A stretch of 64,000 bases of DNA from Trileptium ribeirensis (Eukaryota > Nematoda > Enoplea > Enoplida > Thoracostomopsidae), in contig JASANE010003705.1 in assembly GCA_030248225.1 (NCBI GenBank), forward strand, positions 1 to 64,000, written 5' to 3'. Shown piece by piece: positions 12,802 to 24,423 of the stretch. A model generated the notes under the pieces. The model worked only from the letters and a program-made list of their open reading frames with translations. It made no database searches and was not told the DNA's origin. The stretch's first letter is position 1. Every line of letters begins with the position of its first letter. Both the position numbers and the translations under genes were made by a program.

Positions 12802-15413
12802 ACGAAAAGAAAATAAAGTTCATAGAAGTGAACCAACTCAATGAATCACAAAGAAGTAATTCAAGAATCGTATGCACGAAAAGTGAAACAAAAGTAGAAA
12901 ACGCAAGCAGAATTACAAAGTGAAGCAAAAGAAAGAAACGATCGCGTGAAGGCGCCAGTGGCGATGAAAGCAAAAGGTCAAGAAGATTCTAACAAACCTG
13001 CGCAAATATTCTGGAAAAGAACAAAATACAGGAGGTGCAATCTGAAGGGCCAGCAAGCCGTCCGGATGCAGTCTTTCAGGAAACACAAATGCAAAAAATC
13101 AATGCGAACGTGAACAGCAAGTGCAACTTGGAGAGCCAGTAAGCCGTCCGGATGCAGTTCTGCAAGGAGCACAAACCAAAGATCCAAACGACAATCACGA
13201 GCAAATGGAAATGGATCCAATGTCGCAGCAGGAGATCGAACCATCTGAACAAGAACTCAGTTATGATGAAGAAGATGAAACGAATGTAGAACAATGGTTC
13301 GAAAGTAATAAAAAGAACGAAATATATACAGGAAATAATACTGGATGATGAGGAAAATAATCAACAACCGAAACCGCAAGAAAGCAAGACAAAACGTAGT
13401 CGAATTTGATCTTCTCTACGTGAATCCACAGGAAATGGCCGTAAAAGCTCATAATAGACAGAACGTAGAAGAAAAGTATCAGAAAAGAAATACGAATTAA
13501 GTCGAACGTACTCAAAAGTCGGAGGAAATAAAACAAAAGTACGGTATAATAGCGTACCAATTAAAAACGGGAAAACTGAACTGGATAAGTTCACAAGTGA
13601 CTAAAGAGCCTAAGCCACCAGTAAAACCATGGGCAAAGAACTATCGACCAGTCACAGAAAGATGTGAACAAAAAGCCGCAAGATACAGTTGTTGATATGG
13701 AAATAGTAGCAAGGATGGAGCAAAAACAAGAAATAGCATAGGGAACAATGAATTGGTCACTGAAGTATTTCGTAAGAGCCGATGGAACCATACGAAGAAT
13801 AATGGAAGATGAAACGAAACAAGTCATAGACGACTATGACGAAAGGAAAAAGCTGCAGTTAGCAGGAAAATGAGCGTACCGATTACAGCAACAGACCGAT
13901 AGACTATTATGGATACCACTGGAACGTGCGATTCGCAGACAAATAAAAGACGAGCAAAATCGAGTGAGCCAACAAGAAACAACTAACCAAAATGAAACGG
14001 GAACAAATTACGCAGAAAAGATCGCAAGAACAGAAAGAAATGGTCCAAAAAGTGACAAATAAAATGACTAAAGAAGCAAAGCAGCCAGTATTGGAAGAAA
14101 TCGACGCTTGCAAAAACGAAGTATGGGTAAAACAAGAAACTACCCAAATGGAACGTGTCAGAACACATGACACGAATGAAATGCTAAAATACTTATCACG
14201 TGGATTACCGGTTCCAGAAGTAATAAAACGACAGTGGTCGGAACTGAAAAAAGGGTTGACTGAAAAAGACGCAGAGCCTCAATTAGTGGAACAACACCCA
14301 CAACTATCGTATCAAAATATAACATGTACCGAATTAATTCAATCTTCGACCATAGTGGAATCAACAACGATTGACGAAAGGTTGGCCGAAGCTTTAATAG
14401 ATCCAGTAAAGTAATTCTCCATATACGAATCAAATATTACGATACCGAAAGACCATGCAGTAGCTGAAATCAGAACAATACAAAAAGTATTTAAAGAAAA
14501 ACTGGAAGAAATGAACAAAACAATAGTAGCAGAACAAAAAGTATGGCAGGAAAAGGAACGTCAACGACATACGGACGGTACGCGACAATTGCAAGAACAG
14601 GTGGAATGGAAGAAGAAAGAAGTAGAACTATTAAAGGAATAAGCAAAAGAACTGTGGAAATAAATACAAGGAGGAAAAGATGTACCTATCGCATGGAACA
14701 CGGCGTATGAAGAAAAACAGAAAGGAAACCAAAGATCACGAATCAACGCATTAATCAATTACAACGCATCAACGAAGAAAAGGAAAAAGTAATCCAAACG
14801 GAACAACGACAAAAAGAAAACGCGCTAGAAAGGTTACAATTATCCCGGCAACGAGAGGAAGTTCACGAAAAAGCGAAAGAAAATATACAAAAACAGTTAC
14901 ACCAGACTCAAAAGCAGTTAACGAAAGCAAGAGAAGAAGCATTAATGGAACAGGCACAAAGAAGCGAACCCAAAGGAAAAGGGCCCAACAGAACAAAGGC
15001 CAAAAACAGAAAAACGAACACAGAGTACAAAGACGGAACGCCAGGATAAGGCAACCGAAACGCAGTTACCACAGGTACCAAGCGATATTCCAGAAAAAAC
15101 AATCAGATAGTACTATCTGTTGGAACGAAATACTTCAAGACAAACTGGAAGCGAACGGATATCAATTGTGTAGGGAAATGTGCTACTTTGATACACAAAT
15201 AATCTGAAATAATACCGGAAAGAAATATGGGAAAGATCGCGGACGGATTACAACTAGACTGGATAGCAATCCTACAAGACCAAACACAACCAATGAAGAA
15301 AAGGTCGTACAAATGCTAGCGGCATTACGGAATAACGAAGCAAAGATCCGCACAAAATGTCGAGAACCTTAGAAAACGGAAAAGGAATACCGACAATGGC
15401 TCACAAATGCAAC
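12802..15413 (+). pseudogene. Broken coiled-coil coding region where pol would be expected
   Basis: Downstream of gag the plus strand keeps strong coding character (A-rich, Lys/Glu/Gln-rich translation) but in shifting frames. The longest piece is 13992-14414 (140 aa, with QITQKRSQEQKEMVQKVTN and later LIQSSTIVESTTIDERLAEAL). A further stretch at 14440-14640 reads as coiled coil (KEKLEEMNKTIVAEQKVW, QLQEQVEWKKKEVELLKE), and similar sequence continues to about 15100. I find no protease, reverse transcriptase, RNase H or integrase motif in any frame of this interval. An acidic/glutamine-rich segment lies at 13121-13348. It may be a second protein of a nonautonomous gag-only element or a long C-terminal extension of Gag. 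Function unknown. Confidence 0.55.
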
Positions 15414-15858
15414 TAGTCGGTAGTGGAACTGCATTTGTGAGCGGAGCTGTGCCATCTGTGGCATTACGAATGTACTCAATTTTATGTTCTTTTAACTACA
15501 TTGCATAGGGCTTTATCATTGGTAAAAATATTATATTTGAATTCTTCGACCCAAAAAACCCTATAATGGTTTGACCAAAACAATTCTATTTCAATAAATA
15601 ACACAAATATTGCAAAATTCTCTCTTTTAGCTGCATAAAATTAACTAATTAGCTAATTACTAATTAACCACTCAAAATTTTTTAATCCCAGATATCAGGT
15701 GCATACTCTGACATGATAGGCTTTCAAACAAAAAAAGTTTTTAAAATCGGTTCAGTGGTTCTTGAGATCCGTCGGACGGAACGAACGAACGAACGGACGG
15801 ATATCGACCTTTTTACTCCCGGACAGAAAATAAAAACGCTTCGCCGAGCTCCGCTCAA
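15414..15858 (-). mobile_element. GAGCGGAGC-ended repeat inserted in the coiled-coil frame
   Basis: Opens with TAGTCGGTAGTGGAACT, then GAGCGGAGCT, and closes with AGCTCCGCTCAAT. It contains an ACGGACGGA/ACGAACGA run, TTAATTAGCTAATTA motifs and AAAAACGCTTCGC near the end. It matches copies at 24424, 40832 and 60234. The A-rich coding region resumes immediately after it and ends at 16201, so it is a later insertion. No clear target duplication. Confidence 0.75.
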
Positions 15859-16201
15859 TGAAGAACAAATGGAGCCAAGTTAAACATTTAACGGAAATAA
15901 TGGCGATACCACTGGACTATGCGGATATCATGGAACATCTAATGCAATACATAACAACTCGCATTACAAAGGATCAAAGAATAGTCTTAAAATAATGGGA
16001 AGTATAACAGCAAAAATATTCCAAGATACCGAGATGTGGGCTAATAGTGGAATAGCATTTAGCTTCATGAAATGAAGAGCCCGCAATCAAAAAGCAATTA
16101 CAGAAGAACAAGACAAAGAAGGGAAGAGGTCAGCTCGACGATTTATGGCGAACAATAAAGAACAAATCGTAATGGCGATCAACAAAGCGAGCCGAGCATA
16201 A
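15859..16201 (+). pseudogene. 3' end of the coiled-coil reading frame
   Basis: Continuation after the inserted repeat, still A-rich and lysine/glutamate-biased but with stops. The last open segment ends with a Lys/Arg-rich tail (RSARRFMANNKEQIVMAINK) and a TAA at 16199-16201. The LTR-like segment begins only a few bases later, as expected for the 3' end of an LTR element's internal region. Confidence 0.5.
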
Positions 16202-16760
16202 TCCCGGCCCTTTTTAATTCCGATAGCCGACATAAGGAAAAATCCTCATCCAACCCCTACCCCCTGAGAAGAGAACAAAATAACATTTAAAACCGCGCAA
16301 AAATTTCCGGCCCAAACCCGCGCAAAAATTCCTAAAAACCCGGGATGGATCACCGATTTCTTTATTATACCCTCCCTCCCTTCTACGTCCGTGGGTTTTG
16401 TTTTCGCGTTTTGCTTTGTTTACGTGCTAATTTGCATAATTAGCACTCGTTTGTTATTAGCTGACATTTGTTAGCTTTTCTTTTTGTTTCTTAGTTCAGT
16501 CTGGAAGCAACTCTCGAAGAGTGAGGTGGCGAGCTTAGCGATTTAACGGCCTCCACAAAATATACTTCCGGTTACTTGCTTTAAGCATTGTTGTATACGC
16601 CGGTTTCTGATTTTCGACTACGCTAGTGTTTTATTTTTAACAAATCTTTCACTTCGTTCGATTATCTACTTCGATTACGTACCTTGCTAGCATATTGTGC
16701 TTATATTTGAATTTTATATTATGGTTAACGAAGTTCATGATTTTGTTGAATTTAATCAGT
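16202..16760 (+). repeat. LTR-like segment, copy 2 (3' LTR of the first element or 5' leader of a second)
   Basis: Starts with the CCGATAGCCGACATAAGG segment also found at 5290, continues through ACCCGGGATGGATCACC, TTTATTATACCCTCCCTCCC and GCTAATTTGCATAATTAGC to TTAGTTCAGTCTGGAAGC, in the same block order as copy 1. It is followed by a gag/protease fragment (16890-17475), so it either separates two tandem elements or was shared by them. Confidence 0.6.
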
Positions 16761-16889
16761 ATTTTATGGTTTCGATGGCTTCAAGGATAATGCGGACTCT
16801 GTAAGTGAACAATTGGCGGAAACTTAAAGGTGCAGTGGAATAGCAAACAATTCCTGGTAAAATATAGCCTCGAGTCTTGCAAAAATTAA

Positions 16890-17475
16890 CGTCACAAGAG
16901 AGAACCAAAGAGTAAATCAACAACAAAATCAAAATCGCTACAGAGTAATACCGAAGCGACCAAACCAATCAAATGGAGAAACAAGAAACCAATTATCAAA
17001 GTCCAGCGTAGTGGAACAAAGGTCTCCAAAACGAATCGGAGAAGATCGAGGATATATCGTAAGAAAATAAGGTTCATAGAAGCACAAGGACACGAACCAT
17101 GCAGCGACCCGACAACCTTATCAAGATATTACACCGATTCATATCCAGAAGGCAATAAAAGATTACGAGGACTAATCGATACCGGATCTCAAATTACGAT
17201 CATCAGCAAGGCACAATATGAAAATACTTTAAACATTTGCCACTTCGAGAAACAGATTTGTATGCAGTGGGATTCAATAGCGAATTACCAGAGAGAGCAG
17301 TGGGCTATTTTTTATACAAGTCCATTTGGAAGAGAAAATACGAAAGATTCGATTTATCGTAATCAAGAACTTTCCAAAGACGGCAATATATGGACACGAC
17401 TTCTTGGCAGCCTTCGAGCTGGTAATCGATTACCAACAACTGCGAATCAAAATGAATGATCAACCGATACCCCAT
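16890..17475 (+). pseudogene. pro: Partial second retroelement copy: gag C-terminus and retropepsin
   Basis: 16910-17060 repeats the post-zinc-knuckle region of gag at 12640-12780 (RVNQQQNQNRYR, NQSNGETRNQLSKSSVVE in both). It continues into an aspartic protease: LRGLIDTGSQITIISKAQYE near 17165-17225 contains the DTGS active-site motif with hydrophobic flanks. The C-terminal part around 17380-17455, in another frame, has a GHDFLAAFELVIDY segment typical of the retropepsin end. At least two frameshifts break it. Most of gag and all of reverse transcriptase to integrase are missing. Confidence 0.75.
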
Positions 17476-20015
17476 AGTTGAATAATAATAATAATATTTC
17501 ACAAAATATTTTGGTAAATCGGGAGAAACTGCAATTTAAGGAATCAACCGGTTCGAGCAAAAGGATATATACTTCTGTAAAACAGTTAGCAGAAAAATTT
17601 ACATCGGTTTCAGAAAATACTGGCAATCATGTATATAGCGCCGGATATTGGCAATTGGAGGAGTGCGGCGTCAAATTCCAAAAATCAGAATAATAAGTTC
17701 GAGCAAGGTTCTGCCTTTGATTGCTTCTATGAGTACGGCCGCTGTGTCAGAGCAGAAAATTCTAATTCTTTTCGATCATAGGGTGAGTAAAAAGAATTTC
17801 GATGAAGGATCTAGTGTCGGCCACGTGTGCGATAAGTACAAAAGGTGCACCAGAACACAAAATTAAAGTGAGTCATTTTCGCAAAATAATTTCGGTCGCG
17901 ACGACGTCACCTCCTCGAGACGTGGCATGGGATTCGGGCCCTGGTCTATTCATTTTCAATCGAGTGCACGTGCTGCTTCTGATATTGGTATGGGTTAAGC
18001 GTCCAGTTATGTCAATTCGAGTCATACAGTATATAGTGACAGTGATTCTTATAATTTGCATTATAATTCAGGAACAATTCCACCATAGATAAATCGATCG
18101 TTGTTTAATCGAAATGAGATGCCCGATGGATATTGGAAGATCATAGCGCTGATAAAGCAATTAAGACCAACGCCTGATGAATCAATAAGGCTCGCAAGCT
18201 GATTGAAGTATCGCGAATCATTATTTAAACGGTCAGTTATATTTGAATGCCCTATTTAATTTCACTACATTTGTTAATATGGCAACAAACACGAATCACT
18301 GAAATAATCGAAAGACTTGTTCCACTTAATACGGGTCAAGGGTATGATGCATCTTTGGTATCGCAAGCTTTTCAAGGGATCCCCGCAGATAGTTGTTATG
18401 TCAGATAGCGAGATTCGGTCTCTTTAGGCCATATAATGGCGATTCAATTTTTGAGCGGCACGCACATCAGTTTAACCGAGCTTGAACAGTTGATGACACA
18501 GTAGAGCAAACAAAATATTTCGATTGCTTAAAACTGGGACCAAAAATACACAAAAATGGCAATATCTCAGCAAATGTTTGTTGTATATGGATGTTTTTGG
18601 TCTCATTTTGTTGAGCAGCTTATCCTTTATGATTGTGCAAAACGTGTGCTGCTATTGTCATTTACGTTTCTCGGTGTGCTCAAGAACGTTTTTGAATTGT
18701 TCGTCAGATCCCAAATACACAAAAACAGCAATATATCCATAAACGTCATATAGTCGTTTTGTAGAGCTATATATGTATCTCTGAGTGTTTGCGCATTGTA
18801 AATCTCTAATTGCGCAATAAGGGAGATATATGTCTCCTAAATCTAAATGTTTAAGCAATATGGCTGATGTTCGGCTCATTTTGTAAGTTGATACTCAATA
18901 TAGCAGTATACGTCCCGCTAAATCACATATTCAACACTCAGAATTCACCACGTTGGCCCGGAATCGGACTTTGATCAGACGAATTTACCGCAGACAAGAA
19001 CTCAATTGGCCTTATAGTGATGATTTCCTATTCTGCCGTGTTCCGCAAACTCGGGTTTATGTTATATAGTAGCGGTCCAGCGCCTATGATTTGTTTTAGG
19101 GAACAAAACTATAATTGTAATCATGACATTATTGTATAGTCTAATATCACGGAGTCCCGTTCATTTAGTCGAAACAAGACGTCCCGAAATTATCAACGTT
19201 GACGAGCTGAACGCGGTAATTACGCGGCTGGAAACGGAAAACGATTGTCGACTCACGTTTACTGATCAAAAGTATGTTGTTTCACAATATGTATCTGAGC
19301 TGTGGGTAGTTCGTAAATTTTGAGCACAATCAAACGAGTCCCCTGGTACATTTTAAAGGGGTAGGCTTCCTATTATATACTCTTTGAAGACCCGTATTGT
19401 CCCATCCAAGCCTTGATTGCATTTTCGGATCTATTCACAACTTAGATCATTCGGTCTAAGTCTGATTTGGCAATGTTTAATACCTTGATCATTGGGTTAT
19501 TGAGCAGTATATAACTGTATTTGACCATTCTCTGGTTGCAGCTTTATGTTATAAAGAGATTTTTGTGGTTGAAATTCATCGGAAGAACTAGCAGAATTAT
19601 TATCCTACGTTGTTATGATTGCGGGGATTATGTTTGAAGTAGTGCCTTTCGGACTCAACAGACTGAAATTTGACTTACCTAATGTTTTTTAAGTTTTTCT
19701 ATAAAGTGGCTGATATTATTAATGCACAAGCACAATGTAAATATTTGTTATCGCAAATCTATCAAATATCAAAGTACCAAAAGAAATTTATGTATTTGAG
19801 AAATCTGGAATTTAACGATGCACGTGTTAATATTGGATTTTATATTTTCGATAGGATAGGAAATTGTGTTCTATATTTTGTCGCATTGCATCATCAGTAT
19901 TGGTAGGTGTATAAAAAAACTTGTTGAGCGTGTTGAGAAAACCCGATAATACTGGTGATAAATTTAAAGACTTATTGAAAATTGCCAAAAAAGTTGACTT
20001 AAGGCATTTGAAATT

Positions 20016-20017
<2 letters not shown>
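17476..20017. other. Decayed region, no gene recognised; diverged short repeats at 18530-18960
   Basis: No conserved domain is visible. 18530-18880 contains diverged units of about 170 bp sharing AAATACACAAAAA-GGCAATAT, and the region closes at 18925-18960 with a TTCAACACTCAGAATTCAC segment. Both features recur at 29700-30033. Around 19640-20010 a few residues (PFGL, then a charged helix KFKDLLKIAKKVDLRHLKF) loosely suggest an eroded reverse transcriptase, too weak to call. Confidence 0.4.

Positions 20018-20084
<67 letters not shown>
20018..20084. repeat. (TA)n microsatellite
   Basis: About 33 uninterrupted TA units. It generates artificial Ile/Tyr-alternating open frames on both strands, which I exclude. 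Confidence 0.98.
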
Positions 20085-20088
<4 letters not shown>

Positions 20089-20763
20089 GATCGCATAGAT
20101 ATAAGAGGTGTATACACCTATCTTTTTTCGGATTTATTAGCAAACACTTGGGGGCGTAAAGTGACTTTCCAATTTTCGTCCGAAAGGTCGGCCTCAGTTT
20201 ACCTATTCGCCATCCGCGTTTGAGTGCGCCACCCACTTCTGAATACCATGCTGCAACCCAGCAAACACTTGTGTTGGTGCAAGTGTTTTTGTGCTATGTA
20301 CTTACTGTATATATATATGCCAGCACATAACTGATACACTGACAGCCATTAAGCCACAGCCTAACATTGATTGCTCAATATAATTGACTTTGCGCCTGAG
20401 CAACCGTGTTACGGTTACTTCACAGTTATCGGTATGATTTTATTAATAAACGGTTGGCGCTGGTCTTTTTGGCTCGAAAAACAATCTGAGAAATAATTTT
20501 TAACAAATGTGCTATATGCTTTTTTAATTCGGATGAGTGGTGTAATGTTAAATAGTCGATTTGCCCAGGCTGTAAAGATGAATCTCAAACTCAGCTGGGT
20601 TACGTACCATCATACGTACCATCTTCCTCCACACGACTGAGCAGCCACATGAATTTGACGGATTCAGACTTGTTGATTGATTCACATTAGTCATGCAAAT
20701 TGGAGGAAGTTTCAGCCTTGTCGACACAAGGCCAGATAGATGAAAGAAAAAGATACATAACAA
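20085..20763. other. Presumed LINE 3' untranslated region and flank
   Basis: Lies downstream of the minus-strand LINE ORF2. No gene. Contains a small hairpin (AACACTTG...CAAGTGTT near 20265-20290). I cannot place the 3' end of the LINE. Confidence 0.4.
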
Positions 20764-23736
20764 TCAATTAGAGGGCAGGGCATCGCAAGTATGCAACCGC
20801 TGCTTGAACGATGACAAATTAGGGGCATGAACCACATTTGCGGGAAGATTGTTCCATATCCGCACCACCCGGTGACTGAAGAAATGTCGGCGCAGTTCCA
20901 AACGAGGTATATCGGCTGTTTCTAATTTCCGATCATGCCCGCGGGTAATAAAATAACCTCGATCGAAGAACTTCGATAACTTTATGTCAACGTCTCCATT
21001 AAACAGTTTGTAGACCATGATTAAATCGTTTCGAATACGACGTGTCATCAATGACTGTATACCGTAAAAACTTAGTCGATCATTATAGTCCCAGTCTCTA
21101 ACTACCGGCATCAGTTTGGTAGCGATTCGTTGTACTCTTTCGATCATAGTAATGTCTCTATCAAGACATGGGCTCCAAACAATAACAGCGTATTCTACGT
21201 GTGGCCGAATGAGAGAACGGTACAAATTTAACCAAATCGTTTTTGTCCATCGTTTGATTGTCCTACGAAGCATATGGATTACACGAAACGCTCTTTCGGC
21301 GACTAGACAGCAGTGCTCGGAGAACTTTAAACTGCTACAAAATACTACGCCAAGATCTTTCTCTTCAGAGGTCGGTTGCAATAACTCGTTCGTCAGCGCA
21401 TACGGTACCTGCGGATTATCATATCCCATGTGCATGACACTACATTTACTAATATTAACTAATAAAGACCACTCATTACAAAAGCACGATAAGCCGTCTA
21501 GATCACCTTGTAGGCAGTCAAAACTCAAATCGGGGTGTGTTCTCAATATTCTTCTGGACAGTTTTATGTCATCAGCAAATTTGAAAATAGCTCCAGACAC
21601 ATATTCGTCGATGTCATTTATGAAAATTAGGAACAACAAAGGTCCCAAAACCGACCCTTGGGGGACGCCACTTGTCACATCCGACCATGCTGATGCAACA
21701 CCGTTTAAACTAACATATTGACGCCGTCCAGTTAAGTAGCTACTAAACCAGTTCAAAAGACTGCCGTTTATACCATACAATTCAAGCTTCGTAAGCAGCG
21801 CTTGATGTTGCACTTTGTCAAAAGCCTTACAAAAATCGATATAAACCGTGTCTACCCAATCACCTGCATCCACACACTTCGTAACAAAGTTTAAATATTC
21901 GAGCAATTGTGTTGATGTCGACTTTTTCGGCATGAAACCATGTTGAGAGTTATAAATCAATTCGTTTCGAACTAGGTAAGCCATTAAACGATCCCGAACC
22001 AGAAGCTCCAGCACTTTGCTGACAGACGAAGTTAAGCTAATAGGACGATAGCTATCACATTTACTACGATCACCTTTGTTTTTATACACTGGAATTATCT
22101 TCGCCTCCTTCCATTGGTCTGGAAATGTGCCAGTCAAAACGGATTTGTTAAAAATGTCAGTCAAGCTACGAAGAATCGAAGTTTTGGTCTTAACCAAAAA
22201 CAAGTTACTGATATTATCAATCCCAGGTGAGGCATTGACCCTAACAGAATCAATAGCGGCGGAAACATCTGCTACTTCAAAATGCATCATAGAGATACGC
22301 TGATCTGTCTTGAAAACTACAGCTGGAGCTGTGAACTCAGCTACATTAAAAACTGACGAAAAATGACTGTTAAATAGATCACAATCCTCAACGGCAGATT
22401 CTGACAATGTTCCGTCAGGACGACGCATTGGACCAACTGTAGGTTTGATAGACTGCCTCTTAAGCGCATACTTGAAAAAAGATTTACGGTCGACATCGAT
22501 GTTTTCAGCCAACTTATGTTCATATGCTTTTATGGCTTGATCAACATGAAAAGATGCCAACTGAGCCTTTTCAGTATAACTGGCCCATGCTTCAGCAGTA
22601 TTTCGTCGTTTGTATCGACGAAACGCATTTTGCTTTTTCTTCAACGCTCGCCAGGCCAGACTATCGGCCCATAGAGGCTTTCGAAGTCTACTATTCGATT
22701 TGTGTTTTACAAATCTGTGGATACAGCTCTGTAACATGGCACATAGAACTCTCCACATTGACGAAACATCCACAGCTCTGCTTATCGCACCAACATCAGA
22801 CTGGGAGATTGCTTTGCACATAGCAGCCCACGGGGCTCTTGACCAGTCTAATTGAGTCCGAACACGGTAGTTACTACTGTGATTTGACGAATAACATAAC
22901 AAAAATTCGACACACAAATGATCTGATGATCGAAGAGGGGCTAAAGTATCTACACTTATAACAGCGTTAGTATCGTTGGAGAAAACAAGATCGAGAATGC
23001 TCGATCCGCGAGTACACACCTCAATATGCTGCGTTAAACCGGCAGCTAGTACACAGTCCATAAATTTATCATCTGCTGATGGCCACGTGAAATTTATCCA
23101 GTCAATATGTGGTCTGTTGAAGTCGCCACAAAGACAAACAAGCCAATATTTTTTACTATCAACCAATTGTTCAATCAAGCAATGGAGAACATCATCGTTT
23201 TCTAAAGACGAAGTAGGGGATCTGTAGAAGCAACCAATTAGAATGCTCCCTGCGGATACTTTCAATTCGCACAAAACAACATCCTCGAATTTACTACTGT
23301 CAATATCATTCATTTGAACCGCACCAATTTCATCCTTTACTAGGATTATAGCCCCCCCGCCCCGTCTGTCAACCCGATCTCGACGAAACAAAGTATAATT
23401 TGGGATACTAAATAGATTGTCATCGTCCAAGCAGGTTGCCCATGTTTCCGTAATACACACAACGTCGTAATTGTTAAATGAAACAAACAATTCAAGATCA
23501 TTAAACTTGTTCCTAATAGATCTAGCGTTTATTAATATACACTTATAACCATAATTATTTACTCTCATTACTCCAGACGAAATTAAACTAGTAGTATTTA
23601 CAGAAGACGCATTTTCCACTTCATTTAAATCACCAGATAAAGAACAATTTTTGTTATTACTAAGTGTATTAATATAATTAGAATCAGATGAAATATTAGA
23701 TACCGTTAAAACCTTAGGTAAAATATGATCAGACAC
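20764..23736 (-). CDS. CR1-group LINE ORF2: endonuclease and reverse transcriptase
   Basis: An uninterrupted 990-residue protein that would nick target DNA and reverse-transcribe the LINE RNA. The apurinic-type endonuclease spans about residues 63-280 with INARSI, the catalytic ITETW (Glu97), GDFN (Asp205, Asn207) and SSDH (His273). A basic linker follows. Reverse transcriptase spans roughly 540-780: KIIPVYKNKGDRSKCDSYRP, DFCKAFDKV, GVPQGSVLGPL and the active-site FADD (720-723). The C-terminal region has IRPHVEYAVIVWSP and a final IWNNLP segment, as in CR1-like elements. It starts with GTG 2 bp after the ORF1 stop codon, so translation is probably coupled; the first ATG upstream of the endonuclease core is near residue 57. 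It is the only long intact frame in the window. CR1/Crack/Daphne placement needs a tree. Confidence 0.93.
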   Translation of the reverse strand: MSDHILPKVLTVSNISSDSNYINTLSNNKNCSLSGDLNEVENASSVNTTSLISSGVMRVNNYGYKCILINARSIRNKFNDLELFVSFNNYDVVCITETWATCLDDDNLFSIPNYTLFRRDRVDRRGGGAIILVKDEIGAVQMNDIDSSKFEDVVLCELKVSAGSILIGCFYRSPTSSLENDDVLHCLIEQLVDSKKYWLVCLCGDFNRPHIDWINFTWPSADDKFMDCVLAAGLTQHIEVCTRGSSILDLVFSNDTNAVISVDTLAPLRSSDHLCVEFLLCYSSNHSSNYRVRTQLDWSRAPWAAMCKAISQSDVGAISRAVDVSSMWRVLCAMLQSCIHRFVKHKSNSRLRKPLWADSLAWRALKKKQNAFRRYKRRNTAEAWASYTEKAQLASFHVDQAIKAYEHKLAENIDVDRKSFFKYALKRQSIKPTVGPMRRPDGTLSESAVEDCDLFNSHFSSVFNVAEFTAPAVVFKTDQRISMMHFEVADVSAAIDSVRVNASPGIDNISNLFLVKTKTSILRSLTDIFNKSVLTGTFPDQWKEAKIIPVYKNKGDRSKCDSYRPISLTSSVSKVLELLVRDRLMAYLVRNELIYNSQHGFMPKKSTSTQLLEYLNFVTKCVDAGDWVDTVYIDFCKAFDKVQHQALLTKLELYGINGSLLNWFSSYLTGRRQYVSLNGVASAWSDVTSGVPQGSVLGPLLFLIFINDIDEYVSGAIFKFADDIKLSRRILRTHPDLSFDCLQGDLDGLSCFCNEWSLLVNISKCSVMHMGYDNPQVPYALTNELLQPTSEEKDLGVVFCSSLKFSEHCCLVAERAFRVIHMLRRTIKRWTKTIWLNLYRSLIRPHVEYAVIVWSPCLDRDITMIERVQRIATKLMPVVRDWDYNDRLSFYGIQSLMTRRIRNDLIMVYKLFNGDVDIKLSKFFDRGYFITRGHDRKLETADIPRLELRRHFFSHRVVRIWNNLPANVVHAPNLSSFKQRLHTCDALPSN

Positions 23737-23738
23737 AC

Positions 23739-24409
23739 TTACTCCACCGGTATCACCGGCTGTTGCGTAAGGCGGTCCCCCGATTTCATGGCGGCCCGCT
23801 TATTCCGTTTGGCACGAGCTTCTTTAAACAAATTAAGTTCAATCACTGTACGATCAGGATTAATAAACACTCGTTTGAATTTATGACTCTCAGGTAAGCT
23901 AGCAAAACGAGGACCCCCTGAAAGCGCTTTATTTCGATCACTCTCATATTTAAGTACTACTTTCAGAAGGCGTGGACCGGCGCTTTTTTACCAAGGCGGA
24001 AAAACGCAACAATATTTTCTCTTGAAATATTAACATTGACTGTGCCAAAAAGATCCATAAGAAGATTAATATCGTGATTTTTTCGTTCATCCGCAACGGT
24101 ACTGCCGGACTCTGGCAAACGTGCAATTATCAAATTTCGTTTACGTCGTTCTCGCTCGTCGATTTCAAACAGTACCTTATTTGCAATATCATTACTACTA
24201 TCAACATTATTGCTATTAACCTGTTTTCCAGCATCGCTACCGACAGACAAGGCTGGGGTCGGGGGGGCTAATCCTGTAGCCAGCGTGTCTAATTTCTCGG
24301 ACATTCCCATGACGAACAATTCCAGCTTTTCTTGACGAGTTTCAAAACCAGCAAGCCGCCCCTCCAACCCACGAAGGGTCGCTAGGTCACTATCAATACT
24401 CCGGTGCAT
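23739..24409 (-). pseudogene. LINE ORF1, 5'-truncated and frameshifted
   Basis: Encodes the nucleic-acid chaperone-type ORF1 of the same LINE. Residues 1-60 form a coiled coil (LATLRGLEGRLAGFETRQEK). A basic/RRM-like start follows (ERERRKRNLIIARLPES). One frameshift near 23970-23990 moves the reading frame. The continuation has YESDRNKALSGG, FKRVFINPDRT and a basic tail, and stops at 23739-23741. The 5' side is cut off where the GAGCGGAGC-type repeat begins at 24424, so the N-terminus and 5' UTR are missing. The intact ORF2 and once-broken ORF1 suggest a fairly young insertion. Confidence 0.8.
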
Positions 24410-24423
24410 TTCTTGTTTCTTAT

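Noticed and set aside
12326..14433. Long hydrophobic minus-strand ORFs opposite the retroelement
   Set aside because: Antisense of an A-rich, Gln/Lys-coding strand gives Leu/Phe/Ser-rich frames with few stops; no domain.
19540..20020. Reverse transcriptase remnant
   Set aside because: Only PFGL and a charged helix fit; no catalytic motif.
19827..20236. ORFs with alternating Ile/Tyr
   Set aside because: Translations of the (TA)n microsatellite.
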